Shown here in pieces: positions 1 to 8,569 of a stretch of 64,000 bases of DNA. Every line of letters begins with the position of its first letter. The stretch's first letter is position 1. The DNA comes from Sporomusa acidovorans. Its GTDB lineage: Bacteria; Bacillota; Negativicutes; Sporomusales; Sporomusaceae. Under the pieces are notes generated by a model. That model made no database searches. It was not told the DNA's origin and was given only the letters and a program-made list of their open reading frames with translations. The position numbers and the translations under genes were made by a program. Location: NCBI RefSeq assembly GCF_900101845.1, contig NZ_FNAM01000004.1, positions 1 through 64,000 of the forward strand, given 5' to 3'.

Positions 1-251
1 AATCTGGCTCTCCCACGATTTAAACTATCATAGCCGATGGCTACAAAAATTTTATATGTCTTTGGTGAAAAATAATCTGTTATGCTTTCCAACTCAACAA
101 TAGGTAACCCTAAAAAAGTATTATCCTTTATATAACTACTCTCAGCACTAAATGCCACAACTTTATAAGGTGAATCATAGGAAAAATAGTCCATTGCAAT
201 TTCGGCAATTTCACCAAGTCCCACAATTACAATATCTTCCCTACTTTGCAT
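1..251 (-). CDS. PglD-like sugar O/N-acyltransferase, N-terminal part only
   Basis: The gene runs off the left edge, so only about 83 N-terminal residues are visible. They form a small Rossmann-like unit: a beta strand with the glycine-rich turn IVGLGEIAEIA, then conserved stretches resembling VAIGYDSLNRGRAR, as in the substrate-binding N-terminal domain of PglD/NeuD-type acetyltransferases that acylate UDP-amino sugars. The left-handed beta-helix catalytic domain would lie outside the window. The ATG overlaps the stop codon of the upstream acyl carrier protein gene (TAATG), so the two are translationally coupled. Together with the ACP and the KAS III-like gene it suggests acylation of a sugar, plausibly one used on flagellin. 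Family call is fair, substrate unknown. Confidence 0.6.
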   Translation of the reverse strand, partial: MQSREDIVIVGLGEIAEIAMDYFSYDSPYKVVAFSAESSYIKDNTFLGLPIVELESITDYFSPKTYKIFVAIGYDSLNRGRAR

Positions 252-496
252 TATATGTCCGCCTTTTTACTTGTTTCCATTTGTACAAGAGCCAAGATAT
301 CTCCAGCTGTTTGACATTGTGATAATTTTTTCCCAGGAACGGTTACATTATAAATATCATCTATCATCGCAATAGTCGCCATTACCGCCAATGAATCCCA
401 ACTAGTATCTTTTAATACCAGACCTTCATTAACCTTTGCTGGAGAGATTTCTAGCATCTCTGCAAATTTTTCATAAAATGCTTTATTTTCTATCAC
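251..496 (-). CDS. Acyl carrier protein (specialised)
   Basis: An 81-residue acidic helical protein with the phosphopantetheine attachment context WDSLAVM; Ser35 would carry the 4'-phosphopantetheine arm. The size and the DSL motif fit the ACP family, but the partners are a KAS III-like gene just upstream (gap of 22 bases) and a PglD-like acyltransferase just downstream (overlapping by one base), not the fatty-acid synthesis genes. This points to an ACP dedicated to making or delivering an acyl group to a sugar. Similar ACP/FabH-like pairs sit in the flagellin glycosylation island of Campylobacter jejuni (known context). The role here is inferred. Confidence 0.8.
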   Translation of the reverse strand: MIENKAFYEKFAEMLEISPAKVNEGLVLKDTSWDSLAVMATIAMIDDIYNVTVPGKKLSQCQTAGDILALVQMETSKKADI

Positions 497-518
497 AAAA
501 AAACACTCCCATCAATTG

Positions 519-1535
519 CTATATTTCAATCAAACAGGCCCCCCATGAATAGCCTACCCCAAAACCTACCAACATAACTTGATCCCCTGCCTTAATCTTC
601 CCAGCATCAAGTGCCATTTTTATCGCAATTGGGATGCTGGCCGATACAGTATTACCGCACTCACTAAGATCAATCCAAAACTTTTCTTCAGCTATCTTCA
701 GCTTTTTGCGCAAATGGTCAAGTATAAACTTGTTTGCCTGATGAAAAATAAAATAATCAATTTGATCAATTGTTTTGTTTTCTCTATCCAAAATGTCTTG
801 TACAACCTTAGGCACTACCCGCAACGTAAAATTAAAAATTTCCGGCCCGTTCATATACAAATTGGCCTTACTGCGAATGTTGCCGTTCTCATCAGCCTGT
901 TCAATAAGTTGTTCATTTCTTATAGGATTTCTAGCACCTCCGGCAGGAACAATTAAATTCTCCGCTCCAACGCCGTCAGTCCCAACTACAACAGATCCCA
1001 GACCGCTAGAGGACGATGCCACCAATAAGACAGCTGCCGCTCCGTCGCCAAAAATAGTTCTTGTCGAACGATCTTGTGAATTAATATACTTTGAATAAGT
1101 CTCAGCCGCAAGCAGTAATACCTTCCTGGCCATGCCGGATTCAATCAATCCTTTTGCAATAGCCAAACCATAAATAAAACCGGAACATCCTTGATTAAAA
1201 TCAACCGCTCCACAATCGGCGCGCAATTTTAATTGATGATGAATCAAACACGCCGAAGCTGGCAAAAAATAGTCTGGACTTTGCGTACAAAACAACAAAA
1301 AGTCAACATCATCAGCTCTACATATACCTGCCGATAATAGTTGCTGTGCAGCTTTAATACCTAAGTCTGTAGAAGTTTCAAACGCATCTGCTATGTGCCT
1401 ACTGCTGATACCTGTCTTTCTATAAATTTCTTCAGATGACCATTGCAAATTCATTTCTTCTATTAAATTTTCGTTACTTAAGGTATTTTTTGGCAAATAA
1501 TACTCAATTGCCTCAATTTTTGTTTGAAATCTCAT
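519..1535 (-). CDS. Beta-ketoacyl-ACP synthase III-like protein
   Basis: A 338-residue thiolase-fold enzyme of the FabH type. Counting from the chosen start, the catalytic Cys117 is in FNQGCSGF, His265 in FIFHQANKF and Asn295 in ECGNTVSAS, so the Cys-His-Asn triad is intact. The start is the ATG at 1535, with GGAGG seven bases upstream. It lies beside an ACP and a PglD-like acyltransferase, so it probably extends or condenses an acyl chain on that ACP for a surface sugar rather than initiating membrane fatty acids. A short open-frame remnant upstream ends in an ATGA overlap with this start, suggesting a once-coupled gene that has been lost. Confidence 0.85.
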   Translation of the reverse strand: MRFQTKIEAIEYYLPKNTLSNENLIEEMNLQWSSEEIYRKTGISSRHIADAFETSTDLGIKAAQQLLSAGICRADDVDFLLFCTQSPDYFLPASACLIHHQLKLRADCGAVDFNQGCSGFIYGLAIAKGLIESGMARKVLLLAAETYSKYINSQDRSTRTIFGDGAAAVLLVASSSSGLGSVVVGTDGVGAENLIVPAGGARNPIRNEQLIEQADENGNIRSKANLYMNGPEIFNFTLRVVPKVVQDILDRENKTIDQIDYFIFHQANKFILDHLRKKLKIAEEKFWIDLSECGNTVSASIPIAIKMALDAGKIKAGDQVMLVGFGVGYSWGACLIEI

Positions 1536-1657
1536 ATATTCCTCCAAACAATTTCACTATCTACATCTTTAACCTGTAAGATCTCGGTCTTCATACCCCT
1601 GAAATGCGTTCCAAAATTCAGTAGTTTTGCCAATTCACCTTCCTGCTCATCAACGGT
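1532..1657 (-). pseudogene. C-terminal remnant of an unidentified gene
   Basis: A 41-codon stop-free stretch ends at a TGA that overlaps the KAS III start (ATGA), the usual layout of coupled genes. It contains plausible protein sequence (ELAKLLNFGTHFRGMKTEI, then QVKDVDSEIVWRNI) but has no start codon with a ribosome binding site. A stop codon cuts the frame just upstream; before it, 1658-1810 holds short fragments in another frame. I read it as the tail of a degraded gene of the sugar-acylation operon; the family is not recognised. Confidence 0.35.
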
Positions 1658-1878
1658 TTAAAATATGCTTCTTGACAGTATTAATGCCAACAACTCTTTT
1701 TGAATTACAAAATCTTCTCATTTTTATGAAACACATCCTTAGTATTTTTTTGGTAATTTCTTCCTTTGATTCAGTACATTACCATTTAATTGCTTGGAAT
1801 TTTTCAAGGTTCTTCATATAAGACTATCGTGGATTAATCGATTTCTGAAAGCATTTACCTTATTTATAATAAATTCTC
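1658..1878. other. Gene-free AT-rich stretch
   Basis: Between the glycosyltransferase stop and the remnant ORF there is no supported gene. Short open pieces on the minus strand, such as one beginning MKNLEKFQAIKW and closed by TAA, are compatible with further remains of the decayed gene at 1532-1657. No clear terminator or promoter was recognised. Confidence 0.3.
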
Positions 1879-3462
1879 CTAATCTATTGATAAAAGCGTC
1901 TTAGCAGTATTAATACAATATAAATATTTATGAACTGTTTCTTCATCATAAAGTTTATTAGTTTGATTAGCGGATAACTCAAGCATAAAATGTGAATTAG
2001 CTTCCAGCCATGTACTCAAAATTTTCTTATATTCATTCTCTGTTTCAATAAAGCAGTTATGTTTATATGAGTCATTGATATAACCATAGCTATCAATTGC
2101 ATTTTTTATTTTCAAGTAATCGTTATTAGTATTTTGTCCATTATGTTGTCGAAAAAAGCTCAGAGTATCACTAATATAAATAGCATTTCCTTTTCTTAAT
2201 AATTCCAGCCATTGTGTTATATCACCTAAAGCTTCATATGGCTTGTCAAAATATACGCCAAACATACCAGCAGTATATTCTTTTTTTATTAGAACAGTAG
2301 TACCTTCTCCTATAACATTTAAAAAATTAGTCAAAATAAATTTACCTAGACTTTTTCCATTTATAATTGTAGTTTGGTCAAACAACTTTTGTGTTGCTGC
2401 ACGATCTGGTAAAAATTCTCCTTTTTCATTAATTAATTGTCGATACGAAGTAACTAGTGTTATATTTTCTAATTCAATATAATAGTTCATCATTATTTCA
2501 ATTTTTTTAGGATGAAAAATATCATCATGCAAAAGAATATTATAATATTCTCCATTACTTAGATGATATATATTTTTCAAATTATTATATCCATATTTTC
2601 CTAATTGACCATTATTATTTATATATTTAATATTTTTATTCTTCTTTAAATATAATTCCATCAAGTTTCTAGTACGATTATCCGTGCTATCGTCACCAAC
2701 AACAATTTCTATATTCCTATAGGTTTGATTAATAGCACTCTCTAATGCAATTTTAAAATATTCTGGCTCGTTATAGGTTGGTATCAAAATACTAACTAAA
2801 GGATAAATATCTCTCGAGTACTCATTTAAAAAAATTTCTTTATCGCGTTCAAACTCTGCTTTGTTGTCATCTGCAATATTATCATATAAACACCAGGGTT
2901 TTTCTTGATTAACAACAGCTATCTTATATTCTTTTTTCCTGAACTCAACACATTGACCAACATCGTGGTAATACTTGCTGCAAAATATGTCTTCACGCCA
3001 CTGAACATCATATTGTGTAACCATTATGCAACCATCTAATACTTTTACTTCTTCGCAAATCTCTTTCATTGTATTAAATGTTACTAACTCTACTTTCGCG
3101 TTATTTCCTATATATTTCTTGCCTATCTTGTGCCGTGATTCCTGCCAAATTCCACTTGTTGGTATGGTTTTTGCACCTAATATACCTAAAATACCAATTT
3201 GAGGATTTTGTAAAATACTAAGAATATCATTAAGAAAATTCTTATTGAAAATAAACAAACTATCCTGTAAATAAACCTTATATTTCGCATTAGTTTTAGC
3301 TATAGCCTGATTATAAGCTTTAGCATAGTTTTTATTACTCACTACTACTTTATCAACTTGAAATCCGCGAGGTATTATAAGATTATCTATATATTTAGCT
3401 GACTCCTGATAATATTCTTCATTTTGAACATTCCAAATGAAACATATTTTTTTATCATCCAT
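1879..3462 (-). CDS. Two-domain glycosyltransferase (GT2-type C-terminal domain)
   Basis: About 527 residues from the ATG at 3462, which follows GAGGGT. The N-terminal 200 residues (KICFIWNVQNEEYYQESA, later YKVYLQDSLFIFNKNF) resemble a nucleotide-sugar transferase-like domain found at the head of many cell-surface glycosyltransferases. From about residue 225 a GT-A domain follows, with VSILIPTYNEPEYFKIALES, the IVVGDDSTDNRT segment and an HDD motif near LLHDDIFHP that would bind the metal-sugar nucleotide. It is cytoplasmic, with no membrane segments. It overlaps nothing but starts 11 bases after the preceding gene's stop. Its place behind flagellin suggests flagellin glycan assembly. A short paralogous N-terminal fragment occurs at 56818. 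Confidence 0.75.
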   Translation of the reverse strand: MDDKKICFIWNVQNEEYYQESAKYIDNLIIPRGFQVDKVVVSNKNYAKAYNQAIAKTNAKYKVYLQDSLFIFNKNFLNDILSILQNPQIGILGILGAKTIPTSGIWQESRHKIGKKYIGNNAKVELVTFNTMKEICEEVKVLDGCIMVTQYDVQWREDIFCSKYYHDVGQCVEFRKKEYKIAVVNQEKPWCLYDNIADDNKAEFERDKEIFLNEYSRDIYPLVSILIPTYNEPEYFKIALESAINQTYRNIEIVVGDDSTDNRTRNLMELYLKKNKNIKYINNNGQLGKYGYNNLKNIYHLSNGEYYNILLHDDIFHPKKIEIMMNYYIELENITLVTSYRQLINEKGEFLPDRAATQKLFDQTTIINGKSLGKFILTNFLNVIGEGTTVLIKKEYTAGMFGVYFDKPYEALGDITQWLELLRKGNAIYISDTLSFFRQHNGQNTNNDYLKIKNAIDSYGYINDSYKHNCFIETENEYKKILSTWLEANSHFMLELSANQTNKLYDEETVHKYLYCINTAKTLLSID

Positions 3463-3472
3463 CAAAAGACCC

Positions 3473-6247
3473 TCACACTTCAATTTGTTGCAGTATTTGA
3501 ATTATGTTATCAGTTTTGTACTTTAGTTTAGTTAAATGTTCTTTTGCTTTTACTTTATCACCTAGCATAAAGTAAATAATTCCCAAATTCATAAGCACAT
3601 CTTGATTTTCAGAATTTATATTAAATGCATACCGAAATACCTTTATCGCGTCTTCTACATAGTTTTTATTATAAAGAACGGCTCCAATATCATTCAATAC
3701 TTGATCTACCGAAACGGTACATTGCTTGGTTTGGAGAATAAGCGAAGAAATTGACATTGCGTTATGAGTTAATAATTCAATAATCTGCTGTACACTAGAA
3801 TCTACATCAATGCAATTTTCTATTCTACGCAATAAAAACTTCAGTCTCGTATTTTCTTGACATATAGTCATTATTGCTGCAGAAGATGAAGCAATATTAT
3901 AAATATGGGTTAAATATTCACGTATAGCATTTAGTTCTTGGTTATAGCAATCTGTATTAATTATTTTTTGGCTATAAGACATAATTAAATTCCTTAGGGG
4001 AATTAAATATTCTTTTATCTTTTCACTTTCTTGGGGAGCGTTACCATCTTCCCACGGTTTCCAGTTTCCTTCGTAGTATTGTTTAAACACATGATAATAT
4101 AGTTGCGTAATTAGGTAATATTTATTAGTTTCCCGATTAATTTTATTATACTTATCCCAACTTGAGTCGGAAAAATAAACTTTCTCATCAAAGTTAGCTA
4201 CAATATATTCTAATACAGCAACAATTGAATCAATTCTCTTTTTCATATCAAAGGTAAAATTGTTCTGGTGCTGACGATACGCAATTAGGGGCTCACTCAA
4301 ATACTTTATTTTCATACCTTTTTGCATGCATAAAAGGGAAGTTAATGTATCGCCAGCAGTACCATTACTTAAATATGGAATATTATTATCTTTAAAAAAT
4401 TTTGTTTTAAATAACCCTTTCATAGTTAGAATTCCTGACCCACCACGTCTAAATGTTTCAAGTACAATTTGCTCCGCATTGTATTGCTGGAACTGCCATT
4501 CATTTATTTTAATACTCTGCTCATTTACAATACTCAAATCACAATATACATAATCAATACAGACATCCTCTTTCGCTTTTCGTACTAACTTTTCAATAGC
4601 AGCATTATCCGCAAAAAAATCATCTGAATCAAATAGCATAAAATACTGGCCCTTAGCACTATCAATAATTTCTTGACGAGCCAAATCTGGGCTTCCACTA
4701 TTTTGGCTATGTTGAATTACCTTAATATTTTTATGTTTTCTAGCGAATTTCTGCAACTTTTTAAATGATTTATCTGTTGAAACATCGTCAACCACAATTA
4801 TTTCGAGATTTGTGTAGGTTTGATTTAGCATCGAAGTAATACATTCATCTATATATCTTTCAGCGTTATAGTTAGTTACACCAATTGTGACTAAAGGATT
4901 CTTTTTTTTACACGTTTCTTTCGCATTCAAGAGCTCATAAATTTCGTGTATTTGCTTTGTTAGCGAATAATGATCAATCACAAATTGCCGATAACATTCA
5001 GGTTCATATGAATTATCCAAAATAATTTTTCTAAACTCAAAACTATTTTTAAAAATAAATTCACTAGGCCAAATATCTCTACTTTCTCTCCAAGCAAAAA
5101 TGACAGGTTTTAATCCTGCCAACATGCCTTCTCCAACCGAGTAGTGGAAGGATTCTTCAATTGATGAAGACACTATAAAACTCATATTTTTTAGCCAATT
5201 ATTAAGATTATCCACTCTGTCAACAAATATAACCTTATCTTGTAACTGTAATTCCTGGAGCATTGTATCTATAGCCATTTGATACCGCAAATCCTGATAA
5301 TCTCCCCGAATAAACAATCTATATTCAGAATCATTTTGAATTAACTCATAAAAAAATTGCAACAAAAGATCTATGCCCTTGCGATAATTAATATTGCCAA
5401 TACATGCTATATTTTTATTTTTCTCTTTACCTTTAGTAAAATTAAACTTATCAATATCTATCCCATTACGAATAACGCATGTTTTTTCTTTAGAAATACT
5501 CATTCCAAATCGTTGAAAAAACACTTCTCGTTTATGTTCAGCAACAAATATTAACTTATTCACTACAGACCAATTAATTTTTGCCGGCATGTCTGTAAAC
5601 ACTTCATATCCATGAATCCGAACAAACACTTTTTTATTTTTTATTCCCGGATATTGTGTGGCAACGATAGTTGACTCATTTCCCCACTCAAGCCATATAA
5701 TGTCTGCCCAATCAATGGCAGCATGAATTTCTTGATCATTCTCTATAATATACTTTTTAACAACATATCTTTTAGAGAGTTCACGGCTTATATCATGTAT
5801 AAAGCTGTCCAATCCCTTTATACAAATAATTGCTAATTTATCAGTGGAAATTAAAGGCATCATAACGGCAATTCGTTCGCAAGCAGCTTGAATTATTTCT
5901 ATTTGTTGATTGGCTTTTGCGTTTTTTTGCGCCTTAGTATAAAAGTTATATGCTGCTTCTATTTCACTTTTCATCTCTGCGATATATCCCAGATTATATA
6001 GTAAATCAAAATATTGGGGATTTATCTCTAATCCCTGTTCTGCAGCTTTCTGTGCCGCTTCAATATTTCCATGTTTTAAATGAAGCACACACTGTATTGA
6101 ATAAACTTCCGCATCGTTATTTACCATCTTCATATATTCATTCAATAAACTTTGCGCTTCTTGGAATTTTTCAATATTGATAAGCTTTAATATATTGTCT
6201 TTCACCTGCAAATTGATCATCTCAAGGTTTTCCGTCATAACATCCAC
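3473..6247 (-). CDS. Multidomain TPR - GT4 - GT2 - TPR glycosyltransferase
   Basis: A 924-residue protein with four visible parts. Residues 1-110 form TPR-like helical repeats (AEVYSIQCVLHLKHGNIEAA, FDLLYNLGYIAEM). Residues about 130-440 form a GT-B/GT4-like domain with NIACIGNINYRKGIDLLLQFF and a SSSIEESFHYSVGEGMLAG donor-binding segment. Residues about 450-690 form a GT2 GT-A domain with VTIGVTNYNAERYIDECI, VVDDVSTDKSF and the DSDD motif. The C terminus (about 860-920) returns to TPR (YNKNYVEDAIKVFRYAF). Two different catalytic folds in one chain, bracketed by TPRs, suit processive modification of a protein substrate such as flagellin. The first of two close ATGs (6247 or 6238) is used. Confidence 0.75.
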   Translation of the reverse strand: MDVMTENLEMINLQVKDNILKLINIEKFQEAQSLLNEYMKMVNNDAEVYSIQCVLHLKHGNIEAAQKAAEQGLEINPQYFDLLYNLGYIAEMKSEIEAAYNFYTKAQKNAKANQQIEIIQAACERIAVMMPLISTDKLAIICIKGLDSFIHDISRELSKRYVVKKYIIENDQEIHAAIDWADIIWLEWGNESTIVATQYPGIKNKKVFVRIHGYEVFTDMPAKINWSVVNKLIFVAEHKREVFFQRFGMSISKEKTCVIRNGIDIDKFNFTKGKEKNKNIACIGNINYRKGIDLLLQFFYELIQNDSEYRLFIRGDYQDLRYQMAIDTMLQELQLQDKVIFVDRVDNLNNWLKNMSFIVSSSIEESFHYSVGEGMLAGLKPVIFAWRESRDIWPSEFIFKNSFEFRKIILDNSYEPECYRQFVIDHYSLTKQIHEIYELLNAKETCKKKNPLVTIGVTNYNAERYIDECITSMLNQTYTNLEIIVVDDVSTDKSFKKLQKFARKHKNIKVIQHSQNSGSPDLARQEIIDSAKGQYFMLFDSDDFFADNAAIEKLVRKAKEDVCIDYVYCDLSIVNEQSIKINEWQFQQYNAEQIVLETFRRGGSGILTMKGLFKTKFFKDNNIPYLSNGTAGDTLTSLLCMQKGMKIKYLSEPLIAYRQHQNNFTFDMKKRIDSIVAVLEYIVANFDEKVYFSDSSWDKYNKINRETNKYYLITQLYYHVFKQYYEGNWKPWEDGNAPQESEKIKEYLIPLRNLIMSYSQKIINTDCYNQELNAIREYLTHIYNIASSSAAIMTICQENTRLKFLLRRIENCIDVDSSVQQIIELLTHNAMSISSLILQTKQCTVSVDQVLNDIGAVLYNKNYVEDAIKVFRYAFNINSENQDVLMNLGIIYFMLGDKVKAKEHLTKLKYKTDNIIQILQQIEV

Positions 6248-6280
6248 ACTTTCTTAGCAAATGTAACCTATTGCTTAGAC

Positions 6281-6311
6281 AAAAGGAGTTCTGCTGTGTC
6301 GAACTCCTTTT
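6281..6311 (-). terminator. Rho-independent terminator after the TPR glycosyltransferase
   Basis: An 11-bp perfect inverted repeat AAAAGGAGTTC / GAACTCCTTTT with a 9-base loop lies just downstream of the gene ending at 6342. The trailing T-rich flank is provided by the stem itself. It may partly separate this gene from the next glycosyltransferase. Confidence 0.7.
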
Positions 6312-6341
6312 AGTCAATTTTGAGCATCTATTCGATATTTA

Positions 6342-8390
6342 TTAATTTAAAAGAATTCTTGATTCTAATAATATAGCTTCCATATCATTAGGCACAATAT
6401 TTTTGTATTCATTCAGAATAGTTTTAGCCTCGTCCATTTTTCCGCTATCAATAAGCTGACAAATAGTGGATTTGACTTGGGTTTTATATTCATCAAACTC
6501 ATTTTTCTGTACTGTAATGGCGTTTTGCATTTCTTTTAGCAGCATCTGAATGCCACGATTCATGGCTGGGAAAGCCGCTAAAGCCATGCGAAGATATTTA
6601 GCATATTCATTTTGATTGTTTTTTCGATTAATTTGAGCATAATACATATACAATAAAAATACTTCTTCATCATTCTTTAGTTCATAAACCATTTCATTAT
6701 CAAATACATAGGTACTATACACCGTTTGTAGATAATTAATACCTTCTTGCAGGTACTTGTTAAATACATTTCTATATTGTTCATCATCCAGTTTATTTAG
6801 TAGTAATGCATACCGGGCTAATGTCTTATTTAACTTGTAATCGCAAAACTGTCTACTATCATCATGCTTTTGCAAATAGGTATACAAATACTCACTCAAA
6901 TCCTCGTGGTGTTTTGCAATATAATCAAATGCGCAGCTTAACCATACCTCTTTAAAATTAGTTATTAAGTTAGTTAACGGACAATCCCATTTTAATAGAT
7001 AAAAAAGTATATCACTGCAATAAACGGGGATATTGACTAACTCCAATTGTTCTACAGCAAACTGCGTATCTGGTGAAATATAACCGTTATGGTCTTCTTC
7101 TATTAACCCACATAATAAACCAAACTCGGAATTAATATTAGAGAAAATATGAGCAATTGCAATTTTCATTGATTTTTCAACTTTTTCCATTGCTTTTGCT
7201 AATTGCTCAAAAAAAGCAGCTTGATGCCTATCGCTGATGCGTGTTTTAAAATAGGTATACATTTCGTTAATTTTATCGGTAGCTATATATAGTTCAATAA
7301 TCGTCAATATATTGTCACCAAGATACTGTTCATCAGTTATTTTTTCCGCATAATATAAAGCTTGGTCATAAAGCCTTTCACGCTTTGCCATTCGCGACAT
7401 ATTATAATAAACCAATTGCACAAAAGTTAAAGAATATTCAATAACCGTAACGTCTCGCTCTTGCTGCTGTTCTCGCACCTCCAGTAAGTGAAGATATTTT
7501 TCAAAGTAGCGCATGGCTTCCGGATAATTATCAAGCATAGCTTGTGATTCGGCATAATAGTAATATACATCCAAATAGCCTTCTTTGATCGATAGAGATT
7601 CCCGGCAAAACTGAGCTACTTTGTCGTACTGATTTTGATGTTGATAGACTAAAATCAGTTGCAAAAGCACAAACATATAGTTGTGAGTCCTAATTTCGGG
7701 TAATAAAGAATAAGCTCTTTCGGCATATTCAATTGCTTTTGTATAATCACTATGCATAGCATAAGTGACTGATAATTGCGTCCAATAATAGATATTCTCT
7801 GGGTCTTTTTCCAGTTCTTTGTGTAAAATAGCACTGGTACGTAAAAACTTGCGTTCCATCAATTCTTTATCATTTGCTACATAACCATAGTGAAGTACAG
7901 ATACTTCCGGTATGGCAAGCGTCTCACCCTTAAATACTGCCTGATTGTGCACGGCTCCTTCATAATGAAAATAGCCGTCGTTTTTAAACAACCTAAAACC
8001 AACTTGAGATGAATATGCACCTGTTTCCAAATCAACGATATTTTTTCCGGTGATAGCCATTGCGCCATATTGATTTCTTTTAGGCGAGTGTAAAAAATCG
8101 ATCAGTGGCTGGAACACTTCTAAAATTTCATCGCCATCTGTAATATAAATCCATTCACCTTTTGCATAACTAAGTGTTATGTTGCGCATAGCCGAAAAAT
8201 CATTATTCCAAGGATGGAAGTGAATTTTATCTGTAAAATGTTTGGCTATTTCTACGGTTGAATCTGTTGAACCCGTATCTACGACAATTAGTTCGGATTC
8301 AACAGCATCCCTGAGTGGTTGGAGGCTTACCAGACAACGTTCAAAATACTTCTCTTCATTTTTTACCATTATACATATACTTAATCTCAT
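6342..8390 (-). CDS. GT2 glycosyltransferase with TPR repeats
   Basis: 682 residues from the ATG at 8390, preceded by GGGAGG. The N terminus is a GT-A domain (LSICIMVKNEEKYFERCLVS, ELIVVDTGSTDSTVEIA, and YITDGDEIL carrying the DGDE metal-binding motif). After about residue 200 the protein becomes helical with TPR motifs (DPENIYYWTQLSVTYAMHSD, LDVYYYYAESQAMLDNYPEA) for the rest of its length. This architecture is typical of SunS/flagellar-type transferases that act on peptides. It is the first gene after flagellin, separated from it by a terminator, which makes flagellin or a nearby surface protein the most likely acceptor (inference). Confidence 0.8.
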   Translation of the reverse strand: MRLSICIMVKNEEKYFERCLVSLQPLRDAVESELIVVDTGSTDSTVEIAKHFTDKIHFHPWNNDFSAMRNITLSYAKGEWIYITDGDEILEVFQPLIDFLHSPKRNQYGAMAITGKNIVDLETGAYSSQVGFRLFKNDGYFHYEGAVHNQAVFKGETLAIPEVSVLHYGYVANDKELMERKFLRTSAILHKELEKDPENIYYWTQLSVTYAMHSDYTKAIEYAERAYSLLPEIRTHNYMFVLLQLILVYQHQNQYDKVAQFCRESLSIKEGYLDVYYYYAESQAMLDNYPEAMRYFEKYLHLLEVREQQQERDVTVIEYSLTFVQLVYYNMSRMAKRERLYDQALYYAEKITDEQYLGDNILTIIELYIATDKINEMYTYFKTRISDRHQAAFFEQLAKAMEKVEKSMKIAIAHIFSNINSEFGLLCGLIEEDHNGYISPDTQFAVEQLELVNIPVYCSDILFYLLKWDCPLTNLITNFKEVWLSCAFDYIAKHHEDLSEYLYTYLQKHDDSRQFCDYKLNKTLARYALLLNKLDDEQYRNVFNKYLQEGINYLQTVYSTYVFDNEMVYELKNDEEVFLLYMYYAQINRKNNQNEYAKYLRMALAAFPAMNRGIQMLLKEMQNAITVQKNEFDEYKTQVKSTICQLIDSGKMDEAKTILNEYKNIVPNDMEAILLESRILLN

Positions 8391-8515
8391 AGGAAGGCCT
8401 CCCTTGAATGTTAGCAAACTTTAAATTATCATAAATAATAGGCTATAGACAAAATTCTTCTAAAAAAATTTTCTATATAACCTATAATCTACTATTTTTT
8501 CTGTAAAATGATTTT

Positions 8516-8548
8516 AAAAGAGACTCTGGAAGTTCCAGAGTCTCTTTT
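8516..8548 (-). terminator. Terminator after the flagellin gene
   Basis: A 14-bp perfect stem AAAAGAGACTCTGG / CCAGAGTCTCTTTT with a five-base loop lies 22 bases past the flagellin stop. It is strong enough to confine abundant flagellin mRNA and would leave the downstream glycosyltransferases weakly expressed or dependent on their own promoter. Confidence 0.9.
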
Positions 8549-8569
8549 AAGTTGTAACAACTTAACAAA

